The notes beneath the pieces are model-generated. The model had not been told where the DNA came from. It ran no database searches and worked only from the letters and a program-made list of their open reading frames with translations. DNA of 64,000 nucleotides. It comes from Lepiota brunneoincarnata. Taxonomy: Eukaryota; Basidiomycota; Agaricomycetes; Agaricales; Agaricaceae. Position numbers and translations under genes: made by a program. This document shows positions 24,640 to 36,164 of the stretch, piece by piece. Location of the stretch: the NCBI GenBank assembly GCA_023014365.1, contig JAEBUN010000004.1:2418001-2482000 (forward strand), read 5' to 3'. Within the stretch, counting starts at the first letter, position 1, and each line of letters starts with the position of its first letter.

Positions 24640-26306
24640 CTAAAGAATATATATGTAGTCAAATGTGATCGCGGCGTAGTTTATACTGTCACAGGTGTGG
24701 GTGTAGGCGTTGCTGGATCTCGGCTTGGCAGAGAGGGGGGGGTCTTTAGACATAAAATTATTAGGAAGGAAAGGTGCACCTGAGCTGGGTGGCTCGGGGT
24801 TTTGGGTGTTTTGGGGTGTGACATTCTTGCTACTGTCCTGCTCCCAAGTCACCGTGGTAGAGGTAACTGGGGCAGGTGTGCTGTCAGTGGGGGAAGCAGC
24901 CGATATCGAGTTGTTGATGGAGAAATCGCTGGGAGGCAGGTACATTCTTCGAAGACGCGGTGGGTTCTTCTCGATGGCTTCAATGATTTGCCACATTTCC
25001 TCTTCGCCTGTCCATTCGCCTACGAGCTCTTGTATGGAGTCAAAACCCTTGCTATGGGAAAGCAGTTGACGAGTCTTTGTGGATTCCGCCTTTTTGGATC
25101 GTAACGCGATCACCTTTGAATTGTGCCACGCAGAACTTCGTCAGTGACCAATGGTTATCAAGGTACCTGGCCTGAAGAGGGTAACATGAGTAAAGGAAAG
25201 AGTGTCTAGTATCCGGGCTGGGCACATACCAGTCTGAAATACGATGGAACCAGGGTCTTGTCAAGGTCTACCAGAGGCTTATCTGAGAAGCAAGTTGGGT
25301 TGGCCTCGGCAGCACGAGCGATCATAATAGAGTGTGCCCCTATAGTCCCGGAATTCAACATCTCATGAGGAACATGACAAGCAAGAACATACCAGTCATT
25401 TCCCTCACCCTCTTTGCATCCTCCCACCCCAAACAATCCCCATTCTCCACAACGGCGATACCCTTCCCAAGCCCCTCGACAAACTGCACAATTTCTTTCA
25501 GCCTCTCAATCATCGCCCTCTCCCGGTCCCTCATGTTCCTTGTTCGACAATGCACCGTCAGTGCGCTAATCCCCGTCGCACATATCCTTTCCACAAGCCT
25601 CAACGTATCCTCCTGCGAGGGTAATAGCCTAATCTTCGCCGACACAGTAATCTCCGGGGGCATTGCCTTTCGGAGAGCAACAAGAATCGAGCAAAGGAGG
25701 TCAGGATTCGTAAGGAGTGCCGCTCCCATCCCTGCGTGTGTCGAAAATGGTTTTGGACACCCGCAGTTGAGGTCGATGCCCGAGACGTCTTGCACGACAG
25801 TCTGGGCTGCTTGAACTGCGAGATCTGGATCTGCGGAACCAACTTGATAGATGAGGTAGGGCTTTTCGATGGGGTGTGTGGTGAAGATGGCGCGCGAAAC
25901 ACCATTGTAGGAGATAACTCCTGTTACAGCTACGGGTTATAGGGTAGGTAAGATGAGGCGTATGTTGAGGTTTGGATACAAATGAGCTTACGATCAACTA
26001 CGCGTTGTGCATGGAGAATTGCCTTGTCAACCGTTTCAGGCCCCCAGACCATTGTTGCACCATGCTTGAGGGCGAAAAGCCTCGTTGGAACTGAGAACTT
26101 TTATTAATGGTGACGGGTCGACGGAAGGATATGATTTAGACCTCACGAGCACCGGACCGAACCATGGGGGCGAGAAAGACGCCATTTTTGAAATCCTCTG
26201 ATGTGAGGTGGTTCAGTTTCAGCTTTTTCTGCGGGCGCGGGGAGAGCTCTGGTGAATGAGCGCGACGAGTCATCTTGGAGAGCAAAGAGCGAATGAGAGC
26301 AACCAT
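24640..26306 (-). CDS. DUS2: tRNA-dihydrouridine synthase 2 (DUS2/Smm1-like)
   Basis: A flavoprotein that reduces U20 in the tRNA D-loop. Five exons (26147-26306, 25992-26090, 25393-25929, 25230-25339, 24640-25171) give 478 residues. Diagnostic motifs are NGVFLAPMVRSGALPTRLFAL, VWGPETVDKAI, IDLNCGCPKPFSTHAGMGAAL with the catalytic-loop Cys, and ALTVHCRTRNMRD. IAVVENGDC, MIARAAEANP and YLDNHWSLTKFC follow. The Ser/Pro-rich C-terminal ~70 residues are not conserved. One base appears surplus at about 25105-25112, between QFKG and the SKKAESTKTRQLL helix. The start used is the ATG at 26306; a second in-frame ATG lies 11 codons later. Confidence 0.88.
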
Positions 26307-26552
26307 AGCTCGACAAAAAACCAAATCAATGACTCGTATTTGGCATCGGCTTGTCACGCGCACACTCCATACCACACTTGTAGAGATAAAATAAAGATAA
26401 TGCATTGCTCTGCTTTTAATGACATCCACGACGACCCGACCCATCCAGGTCATGCTGGTCGCATACACTAGGTGAAGCTGACTAGTAACAAAAGACACGG
26501 AGCGAAGCAGTAAACTTAGGAAACAACCGCGAACCCATAAATTATGGCCAAT

Positions 26553-28574
26553 TTACTTGCGTTTCTTGAGGCCGCTGTCACCCGACTTGTCCTCACCCGC
26601 AGGTGCAACAGGAGCAGTTTCCGTCGTCTTGTCGTCAGGAGTACGGGCATCGGTTTTCTTGGTGGACTGAGATCGACGTCAGTAACAGTAGCGGTTATGT
26701 TCCAAGAACAGGGCTCACCGTGACGACAACAGGCTTCTGGGACCCTCCAATCAGGCCGAAGAAAGATCCGAGCATACCAAAGATGGTAAAGAGAGCAACA
26801 GCCAAAGCAGCACCGGTCTCAGGTTGCGACTTGAAAGCTTCAATGGGATCCACTTTGGCGTGGTCGATAAAGTCAAGGGCCTTGCTGCGAATGAAACCGA
26901 TAGGGTCCTCCTTGAAAGTGGGCTCATCGTCATCCTCATTAATACCCTCTGGTGTATCGGCCTTGTTCTCAAGAGGCTTCTTGATCTCAAATGTCTCGGT
27001 AGCTAGCTTCTTGGCGTCGTCGACGGAGTGGCCAATGTACAAGTTGTCGAAAAGAATGTCCTCGGTCATGGTCCAAAGCTCAATGCCAACACCACCCTGT
27101 CTTTGGATTAGCTTTTGAAGGCTCCAATCGTCGGATAAGACTCACAATCTTGGGAAGACTCTTGATCGGAGTGAGATCCTCGAAGTAACCAGGGTTGGGG
27201 ATCTTGCGGGGCGCCCACGGACCCTTGTAGGCGGGGTTGTCGATGAGAGGGGCATACCACTTTGCCCTTGTAGTCAGGGTTGGCCTTCATTGGACTAAAG
27301 CAATTTCAGCGGCGTTGGGGTCGAGTCTATGGCACCAGTACATACCGCTTCCATTCGCCGCAACCAGAAGCTTCAGAGCACTTGGGGTTAGGAATAGTGG
27401 GAGCAATCCATTCGCCGTCTTCTTCGTCATCCCACTCCTCTGGTTTCTCAGCATCAGGATCAGGGATGTTCAAAGGCTCATCGTCAAGCCAGTCATCAGG
27501 TTTCTTGGCGTCCTCATCAGGAACTTCGTAGGGGGCATCCTCATCCCAGTCCTCTGGCTAAAACGAGGTCAAAAGTCCGGACACGTGTCGTGGTATTTTA
27601 AGACAAACCTTCTTTGCTTCGGGATCGGAGATCTTGGCCTCGTCAACCCAATTCTCGGGTTTCTTATCCTCGGGGTCGTCAATCTCCTTCGGTGGGTTCA
27701 CGGATGGCTCAAAGTCTTCGAGGAGACTGCCAGTCTTGTCGCTCTCGCCGTTAATGAGCACATTATAAGTATTGTTAGGGCTGAAGCGAATGCAGTGAGA
27801 ATCATGTATAGCGACAAGAGCTACCGATTACTCACTGAACAACAAGTGTGTAAAGGTTAGTGAACTTTTCGATGGAGGGTCTCGGTGCGATCTTGAGGTG
27901 CTTCTCCTCAACTTCACCAGTCTTGGGACTCTTGTGGCGGAAGATGAAATGCACCTATCCCACAATATAAAAAAAGATATCAACACAACAAACTTGAGAT
28001 CATACCTTCGTACCCGGGCAGGTCAAGTCAGGTCCAAACATGACAACCCAGGGAGTCGTATCCGAGAACTCCTTGCCACTGGTCTGGAATCCGTCTTCCA
28101 AGAGCTTGACATAACCACCACCGCAGTTACCGCCCTTCTGGTACTTGACTTCGTACTGTACTACAAGGGGCTTGTTGCTAAAATCAATGGGCTTGCCAAA
28201 CGGCGCCGAAATAGCGTGGTGCGCAGCCTTGGTCTTTGCGACGAGGCCCTTGTCACCTTCGATGACGACCAGTGACGGTTCCTCAACCTCCCATTTGCCG
28301 ACGTAGCTGAATGTCTCGTCGCCGACGGGGTTCTTCTTCGTCGCTTCAGAGGGTGTCCAGCGGTCCGACCAGTCTTCGGTGAACTGTTCCAGGAAGGGGG
28401 CCTTGATCTCAGTGGGCTAAGGTGCGACGTATAAGTATCCGTGCCTAGCGCTCTAACAGCCGGGGAGAGAGGGAGGAGAATCCGTACCTTGAAAGAGGGC
28501 TTGGGTTGTTCGTCGGTGTTGGCCAAAGCGCCAGAGGCAGCGAGGGCAATGACGGATATCGTTACGCTTCGCAT
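26553..28574 (-). CDS. Calnexin, ER lectin chaperone
   Basis: A type I ER membrane chaperone that binds monoglucosylated N-glycoproteins. Eight exons give 546 residues. A signal peptide ([18 protein letters not shown]) is followed by the lectin domain ([66 protein letters not shown]). The P-domain has tandem repeats of the KKPEDWDE and PDYKGKWYAP types. A lumenal return segment ([19 protein letters not shown]) leads to one transmembrane helix ([23 protein letters not shown]) and a short tail ending KKRK, an ER-retrieval-like dibasic end. A single surplus base at 27260 interrupts KGK-WYAP; removing it restores a textbook repeat. Introns are 49-71 nt. Confidence 0.95.
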
Positions 28575-28816
28575 GACGAAGGACCGGTGACTGAGAGTTA
28601 TGGGAGAATAATAATAAGAGAGACTCTGTGTATTCCTCCTAAATACTGCACTTGACCCCTCACACATACGTGGCATTTCTCGAACCCACGAAACTCCCAA
28701 GATCACGTGTTCTCACCCTCTTGTGAGACACGCTCTCTTTAGCACAACCACCCTCAAATATTTCTTCATTGGGTTCAGAACATTTGTATATAAAGTAAAG
28801 ATACCAAGGGCCACAA

Positions 28817-31800
28817 CTACCCAAGCAAATCTGCATGTCCCGACGCAGAGAGCGCAAGCTACAGAACAGAACAGAATGACGTGTCAGTTCCCGCTCATCG
28901 AATAGTGAATCAAATCGGTTCCCAGGGTCCATAATAAAAAAGGAGCGGCTTGGACTGATGATAGGCATACACGTTTCACTCACCACAAACTCATCATCCA
29001 AATATTTGGACACCGCAATCTGGTCCCCGAGACCCTTTCTTCTCCGAGTCTTCAGTACCAGGTCCCTTGCAAGTGCTTGCCCAGACGCAGGCTCTAGGGG
29101 CCGCAGCTTAATGCTAGTATCCGTGGGATCGCCTGGAGTATTTCACAAGTTTGGTCGTGAGAAGCGAAGCAGAGAAGAGAAAGGAAATAACACACCTGGG
29201 ACGACTGACCAGTGGTCAAACACCTGGAGACAGAACGCCTGCCCTTGTGTTGCTGTTCTCAGATCCGTCTCAAACCCATTGGCATCGATAACGGGTATCA
29301 ATGCCTTAACGGTGTACAGCGGTGATCCGGCCTTGGGTATATCTTGTGTTACATGCCCACGACGGCGAGCGAGGACTGTGTATACAGCTGAGATACAATC
29401 AGCAGGCGCTTGAACCTCAACATAGTACACAGGCTCCATTAACCGAGGGGTCGCCTTGTTTCAATCAGAGCGTCAATCATGTGGCCGAGACAAGCTAAGG
29501 GTTTTTCTCACCATGAGGAAAGATGAATAACAAACCCTTCGAGCCGTGGGGACGATCTGCCCACCCCCGCGGAAAATAGGCTCTTGAGCAATACCCGCAT
29601 CAAGCAAGCGGAATTTCACATTCCGCATGGCTAGCAAAAATGTCATCAGTTCAGGAACGCGTGGTTGCACGTTGGCCTACGTTCATCGCATAGAGGACCT
29701 TCCCGTGCACCCCATTGGAACCCTTGTTTGACGTGTTCTTTCACTGTGCCCAGAAGTTTCTTATCAACCTACAGAGACCGTCAGAGACCGTGACCTGGGT
29801 ACATGTATGGAACACACCTGCGATGGCAGTGTATCATCAAGAAGGATATTAGGGCCGTTTTCATCAGGACCGAATGCCCATATCGAACGAGATGCAAGCA
29901 AATCCCACTGGTATTTCTCCTCAAAGAACTTGCCTCTCTCTTTTGCAGACATCCTCATAGTGACTCTCCCTCTCTCGATATCCTCCGCAATCCCACGTTC
30001 GAGAGGCTCAGCAATCATAGTAATCTTATTCCTACGAAGTTATTGTCAGAGAATCCCTGATGAGAGCATAACAGAGAACATACTTCTTGTTGGGTGTATC
30101 AGCATAACACTTCAGCGCACTCGTCTCCAGCACTGTCTCGCAAAACTTGGTCACTGGATCCGACACCTTGATCTCAATCTCTGAGAATAGCCTCCTCAAA
30201 TCATGCATCACGCAATCCAAATACAACTCTCCTGTCCCAATCAACACATGCTCTCCACTTTCCTCCACTTTGGTCGCGATGAGTGGGTATGATTTGTTAA
30301 TGCTACGCAATCCAGCCAACATCTTGGGTAATTCCGAGGGAGCAATAGGTTCGATAGCGATTTTGAGGACGGACTCTGTCATGTGCTTTATAGGCCGGAA
30401 AATGTGTAGGTCTTCTTCGATGTCTGTTGAAGCTAGCGTCGCCGTTTTTGAAATGGATGCATCGACGCCACCGATGAGGACCAGATTTCCTGCTGGAATT
30501 TCCTCTGCTGGGATGAAATACCTGCGAGATTATTCTCGCCTCTGTAACAACAGCCTTGCAACAATGCAACTTACCGAGCTTCACTGATCCACAAATCCTC
30601 GACAGCCGCCTTCATCATGTCCTCCTCGTCCTCTGGCGAATAACCCTCGCCTAGAACCTTGACTTCTGCCCCCTTCCTCAGTGTCCCACTCATAACCCGA
30701 CCGAAAGCCCTAAACGACTGTGCATCTGTTGTCTGATATAATTTTGTAACGTGCACCATGACAGGGCCATCCGGATCGCACGATTTCATTGAGATGGATA
30801 GCTCAGAGTTTTGGGGCCCAGTATAGACATGTTCAACCTATACAAGAATTAGTGGTGCATTTTTACCAGGACGAATGGCCAAGAATCACCTTGTTCGCAG
30901 CATTCGCGATCGGTGAAGGAACGTGCTCCACAATGACATCCACCAGTCCAGTCGATGGTCCAAAGAACTGGTCAAGCACAACTTTCAACAGCGGCCGTAC
31001 GTCCATCTTGTACATTACAGGCTTGAGCGTGATCCCGAGAGAAGCCAGCGTGCTCTTCAAATCATCTGTCTCCTCACTAAGGACATGGCTGTAGATTTTA
31101 TACAAAGGGTTTAGAATGAAATGGACGAATGTCCGATTCTGCTCTGCGTCGGCCTGTTTGCGAGTGAATCGTCGTGATTCCTCGTCAAAATACACATCGC
31201 CCCAGAGACGCATGGCAAAAGCGTTGACGTCGAGCTTCCCTAGAGAAAGATCCGTTATCACGAGCATTTTCTTTGGAATAAGGGATAAACACACCGTAGG
31301 CGCTGGCGTACAACTTTGCAAATGAACGCAGAGTGAAACACCAACCCAAATCCGTACTAGCGAATGCAACATTCCCATTCTCTGGACTCAAGCGGAACTC
31401 TGGGTCGGGATCAATATTACTGGAAGTTCCTATTACTTTGGTGTAAACGAAAATCAGTAGTTAGTGTTGACGTGCCTGATGAAGGTATTGATTTCCTCGA
31501 TAGTGTGTTTAATCTTGTAGTAGGCATCGGCAGGTTTGATACGGAGCTCGAGGATGAGTCTGTCGATTTTGTTTACAACAAGGGTAATTTTGATACCTTC
31601 TTGCAGAGCATGGCGAATGATATATTCAGTGCCAACCATAAGCTAGGGTACTTTTGAGCCAGAAGGGAAAGGAACATGAGAATGCGGACTCACCCCTTCT
31701 ACCACATCCACGACTAAGAGAATGCCATCTGCAAGACGCATAGCAGATGCTACCTCGTCAACAAAAGTAATGTGTCCCGGAGTATCAATCAAGTGAACGA

Positions 31801-32595
31801 GGTGCGACTTTCCAGAGGTCGTAGAGAGGATAAGTGACATGGGGGAAGACTTAATGGAGATTTCACGCTCTCGGGATAGAACATGAGTGTCGGTGTATCG
31901 CATCTGGACATTAGCTTAACCCGAGGAATTAGAGATACGATATTTGGATACGACACATACCGGCTTGTCTGCATCCCACACCAACTTGTGTGTCTCAAAA
32001 GTCAACATGTCCATGAGCGCCGATTTTCCATGATGTAGGTGACCAACAACAGCAACATTGCGAACCATTTCAGGAAACGCGGTCATATTCAACAAGAAGC
32101 TGTAGTAGTCTCAATATTATCCTGAGAGCATGGCACCTGACATACCCTTTGTCAAAACGCGTCTCCGGCATGTCTTTCTCCTCAACATTCCATTTTCTCA
32201 CTTTAATCGGTGCAATAATGGGCTCTGAAAGCGGCTGAGCATCTTCCTCTTGAACCAATGTCTCCACATCCGGTCCATAGACCTCTTCAGCAGTAGGATA
32301 GTACTGCTTATGTTCGTGAAGAACGACAGCGTTGCGTGGTGGTTCCTCTGTAGAAGGAATGTTGTGAACCTCGGGTACTAGGTTGTAGGTTGACGAGATA
32401 CCAGAACACACCATCAACCTCCATGAGCGCCACACTGCTATCCTGTTCCTGCATCGGCTCGTCATCATATCCCTCTAACGGTGCAGCGGGTTGTTGCACG
32501 TATCCATTTTGATCAAGGTCTTCGTCCTCATTATCAGAATCCAAGTCGGCACCAATATAGTTGCCGAACTCGTCATAGTCTTCTAAAGAAGCCAT
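28817..32595 (-). CDS. SNU114: U5 snRNP GTPase SNU114 (EFTUD2-like)
   Basis: An EF-2-like spliceosomal GTPase of the U5 snRNP that controls Brr2 during activation and disassembly. Fifteen exons give 995 residues with no frame break. The acidic N-terminus starts [15 protein letters not shown]. The G domain shows [16 protein letters not shown] (P-loop), [13 protein letters not shown] (switch), LIDTPGH and [12 protein letters not shown]. Domains II-V follow, including [24 protein letters not shown] and [15 protein letters not shown]. The last exon (28817-28858) encodes [13 protein letters not shown]. Introns 1 and 2 are unusually short (34 and 37 nt) and intron 5 (31420-31475) is GC-AG. The start codon is 158 bp from that of prefoldin 1. 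Confidence 0.95.
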
Positions 32596-32753
32596 TTTGT
32601 GTGGAATACAATTCTATACGGCAAGAGGTTCTGCCGTTGTGTGCAGCGATGCAGAGGTGGTAATGCAAGGAATGACAGGATGCGGATATTTTGTTGGTCA
32701 CGCTCGCGTTACGCATCTTTAATCACCCTCACTTCTGATATCCACCAAACCTT
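32596..32753. promoter_or_regulatory. Compact divergent promoter, SNU114 / PFD1
   Basis: Only 158 bp separate the two divergent start codons, so both 5' leaders and any promoter elements overlap here. I see no TATA box. Confidence 0.5.
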
Positions 32754-33345
32754 ATGGCGACTCTCTCGGACGAAACACTGCGCAAGGTTAATCTATCGAC
32801 ACCTTGCTTCCAGCGCTCACAGCTCAAGTCCATTCTCCTGGCCAGATTCTAGTGCAGATCCAACAAACTGCCGTTCAGTCCCAACGTGCACTGAACAGCT
32901 CTGTGCAACAAGTCTCCGCCAAGGAACGTGAGCGGCGAATACTCCAACTGACCCTCAAGGAAATTGGCCAGACAGACGAAGATGTACACTTGTATAAAGG
33001 CGTTGGGAAAATGTAACTGGGCTTATCCATTACTGCAAGCCATCCTCATAGCAAATTGTCAAGGTTTATGATGATTCCGCACGAGACGATGGTCGACGAC
33101 CTGAGGAGTCAAGAAAAGGAGCTGGGTGATGATATCAGCAATCTTAATAAAAAAGTCGGTGAAAGTGGAATTTGTTGGAGGACGGCCTCACTTACGCATG
33201 CGCTTCTTAGGCTCGGTTCCTTGAGAAACAATACAATGATGCCCAAGCACAACTTCGCGATATTGTTTGTATCTACGGCCGCCGTTCTCTTACCAACTAC
33301 TCATAGTTATCTCTACAGTTCCACCATGCTCCCAAGCAACAATAG
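32754..33345 (+). CDS. PFD1: Prefoldin subunit 1 (beta class)
   Basis: A subunit of the hexameric prefoldin co-chaperone that delivers actin and tubulin to the CCT chaperonin. Five exons (32754-32786, 32846-33012, 33064-33154, 33211-33264, 33319-33345) give 123 residues, the usual size. Two coiled-coil helices flank the beta hairpin: QIQQTAVQSQRALNSSVQQVSAK then TLKEIGQTDEDVHLYKGVGKMF, then EKELGDDISNLNKKARFLEKQYNDAQAQLRDI. The last two exons are short but splice in frame to a natural stop. All introns are GT-AG. Confidence 0.9.
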
Positions 33346-34259
33346 ACTGTATATAAGCCTTTAGCTTGATCTGCCCATCAACTGCCAGCTGCATGCTGCT
33401 CAGAATTCCAGGTACATAGGCACTGATGGCCAGGTCTTGGGTACATAATGAAATTGAGGATTCTATTTCGCAGTCCCTCTGAACGATGTTTGCTCTGCAC
33501 CTCCTATACTGCCTTCGACTGACCAGAGATTGGAGGCACTCCCTGGTAGACTCGCCTTACTTTGCGACTGGTCGGAGGATCAGCGGACATAATGTTCATA
33601 TCATTCCGAAGCCTATCCCCTTATCGGCATAAAAATGGCACAAGGCCCCCCTCATTCTCATCTCACACTCTTGCTTCACCCCGGTGAAATCGTCCGCTGA
33701 CAGATCGGCTTGAAGCGTTTCGGTTTGATCAGTCAAGAAAATATACGCACTGTCAAGCGTCGGCTGACACCGCCATCTGATATCCGTTGACAGTAAACCC
33801 GAACGTTCAAGACACGACCATACTGCGATCAGGTACAACATCGAGCTTCTCTTCGCCAGTAAATAAGCCCCTGGGTCCTCGACTCGGCAAAACTAGCACC
33901 ATAAGTGCAAAATGGAATGGGATTCACCTACCATGCTCAGGAGTCTCGTAAAAACCTCTCACAGTCCATAATTTGGTCTCCCTGGACCGTCGTTCGTAAC
34001 TCCCGGGCTTGGTACTCTGATATTCTGCAAGCCATCCATCTTCCGTCTGTCAGGAAGACACGAGCAGCGTGTCAAGGATATCAATGGACAGTTTCCCCTG
34101 GCCATATACGTCTCACGGATTGTCATTTACCTTTAATGATACCAGAGGCCATTCTAAGCCCCAAAAAAAAAACTCTTGCTTAAATATTAAGCTCGAGCAC
34201 TGCTGAGAATTTTCTCTTCGGCCCCTCCCCATTCCTTCTTTTCGCCTTCTACCTGCACG
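33346..34259. other. Intergenic, about 0.9 kb, upstream of the GH128-like gene
   Basis: There is no gene I can support. It contains a short A-run at about 34163-34172 and an AT-rich TAAATATTAA patch at 34181-34190, roughly 70 nt before the glucanase start, which could serve as a core promoter. The small minus-strand open frame at 33596-33841 has no recognisable motif. Confidence 0.45.
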
Positions 34260-35736
34260 ATGTTGTTCGGTGCTGCCTTCTGGGCCTTGCTTTCCCTCCT
34301 GTTGGCCTCTGCCTCGGCACATACACTGAACGCGACGGCAACACCCTCTTCCTCGTCATCAATTCAGGTTGTTTCCAGCACGAAGGATGCCACTCCTCCC
34401 TCTTCATCCAAGCCCGCGTCTACGTCCTCGGCACCCCCTTCGCCCACGCCCGTGCCCACGTCTTCGGTACCCCCTTCGTCCAAACCCGTGCCCACGACCT
34501 CAACATCCTCGTCTTCCTCGGCGCCGGGCACCAAGAACCCCAAGCGAGGGATCGCGTTCGCATCCGGGGGAACGCCCGACGACATCATTAACGCCAATCA
34601 GACCAAGAGCGTGATTTCCTGGATATACGACTGGGCGAACCTTCCACCCGCTTACATAGCTCAGTCGGGCCTCAAGTACATCCCAATGCAATGGGGCTCA
34701 GGAAACATCGACCGATTTGCGGACTCTGTTAGTGCTCAGAATGCGGATACTATCCTCGTAAGGCACCCAAATTTCCTTTTCTGTGACGAGGACACTCAAC
34801 CCCATTTATCATGGCCAGGTGTTTAATGAGCCTGATTTCGTCAACGAGGCTAATTTAAAAGCAACCGAAGCTGCGCAGCTTTGGACGCAGTTTATCGAAC
34901 CGCTGAAGCAGCGGGGCATGAAGCTTGGTGGGCCCGCTGTTACAGCTGCACCCACAGGGAAACAATGGCTGTCCGATTTTTTTGCGGCGTGTAAGAATTG
35001 CTCCATCGATTTTTTGCCACTGCATTGGTGGGTTTCACACTTCCCTTTCCTGCCCTGCGTGATTACGGACTGGATTAACTTTAGGTATGGCTCTGGCACC
35101 GAGGGCTTCTACAACTACATCTGGGATATTCACACCAGCTTCCCTCAATTCCCGATTTGGATCACTGAGTACGCAGATACATCCGAGAATGCTACTGGTG
35201 GGTGTTCTGCGATATGTCCGGAGTGGGTGTGATTGAATGATTGATGATGCCAATTTTTTTATATCCATCAGTCGTTTGGGACTTCATGAATCAGACCACT
35301 CACTATCTGGATTCTTTGGAATGGGTTGAGCGGTATTCGTGGTTCGGCTTCTTTGTAAGTGGTTCTGTGTCTTTGTACTTGCTATGCTCACGCGTGCCCT
35401 TTTGCCCACAGAGACCCGAGAAGGATGTTTTTTACAGTAAGTGATTTACTCTTTTCATCGCACAAGAATTAATCTCTTTGTTAGATATGCTCCGTGAGGA
35501 CGGCGGACTTAACGAACTCGGGGAGCTCTATACCGGTGCTAAAACAACCCATACTTCGAACAGGACTACTCCATCGAGTGCGCAATACAAAACTATTAGC
35601 CCACAAGATGGCCCTAATCAGCCTTTGGTCACTTCTTGGCCTGCAGGTCAGTGCCGCCGCCACCACTTTTTCTTGGTTCCGAGGACAAGTTCTCATTGCC
35701 TCGTTTGTTGTTGGTGCTATTGCGTCTTTGATTTGA
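34260..35736 (+). CDS. GH128-type glycosyl hydrolase (Glyco_hydro_cc/Asl1-like), secreted, probably GPI-anchored
   Basis: A cell-wall beta-1,3-glucanase-like enzyme. Six exons give 392 residues. A signal peptide (MLFGAAFWALLSLLLASASA) is followed by a Ser/Thr/Pro-rich stalk of ~70 residues with repeated PSSKP and PVPTSS units, likely O-mannosylated. The TIM-barrel shows NPKRGIAFASGG, SWIYDWANLP, YIPMQWGSGN, VFNEPDF (likely acid/base Glu), LPLHWYGSG and WITEYAD (likely nucleophile Glu), then WVERYSWFGFF. A Ser/Thr-rich tail leads to a hydrophobic C-terminus (FRGQVLIASFVVGAIASLI) that resembles a GPI signal. It becomes in frame only if one base near 35640-35650 is skipped. Without that shift the tail is hydrophilic and unnatural. 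Confidence 0.85.
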
Positions 35737-36164
35737 TGAGACATCGAGATTTGTCTAGATTCCATGATCGAGTTGCGATTTTATTGACTGCCGACTACCT
35801 CCGCACCTTTACACTCTTTCAACCAACACACTCTTTTGGACTATGTATCCATCTTTCTGTATCAAGCCGTAATCAGTAAAAAAAGAGTAGTAGTGATTAT
35901 AATTTCTTCTTGGAAGTTCATAGGCACGTGTTAGCAGTTCCAGCTTCGATACTCGGCTCGCCAATCAAACATTCAAAGTTGAGCTACAAGGTGACTTTTG
36001 ATAATTGACACTCTGCGGAAAGATTGTATGCAATACGTCAAGTAGGAAGAGAATGGGTGTGTGTGAATGAGCCATCGGCCACTGTCACGTTTTGCTGACT
36101 TTTGTGACCGACAAAGTAAAGAGAGCCTGGGATTTGACGTCCTCCCTTACTCCTCCTGTTCACA
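35737..36164. other. Intergenic between the GH128-like and nucleobindin-like genes
   Basis: 428 bp with stops in all frames over most of its length. It holds the 3' flank of the glucanase and the promoter of the EF-hand gene. No motif is assigned. Confidence 0.4.

Noticed and set aside
33596..33841. 81-codon minus-strand frame in the prefoldin-GH128 interval
   Set aside because: No motif, no coding-like composition and no neighbouring exon.
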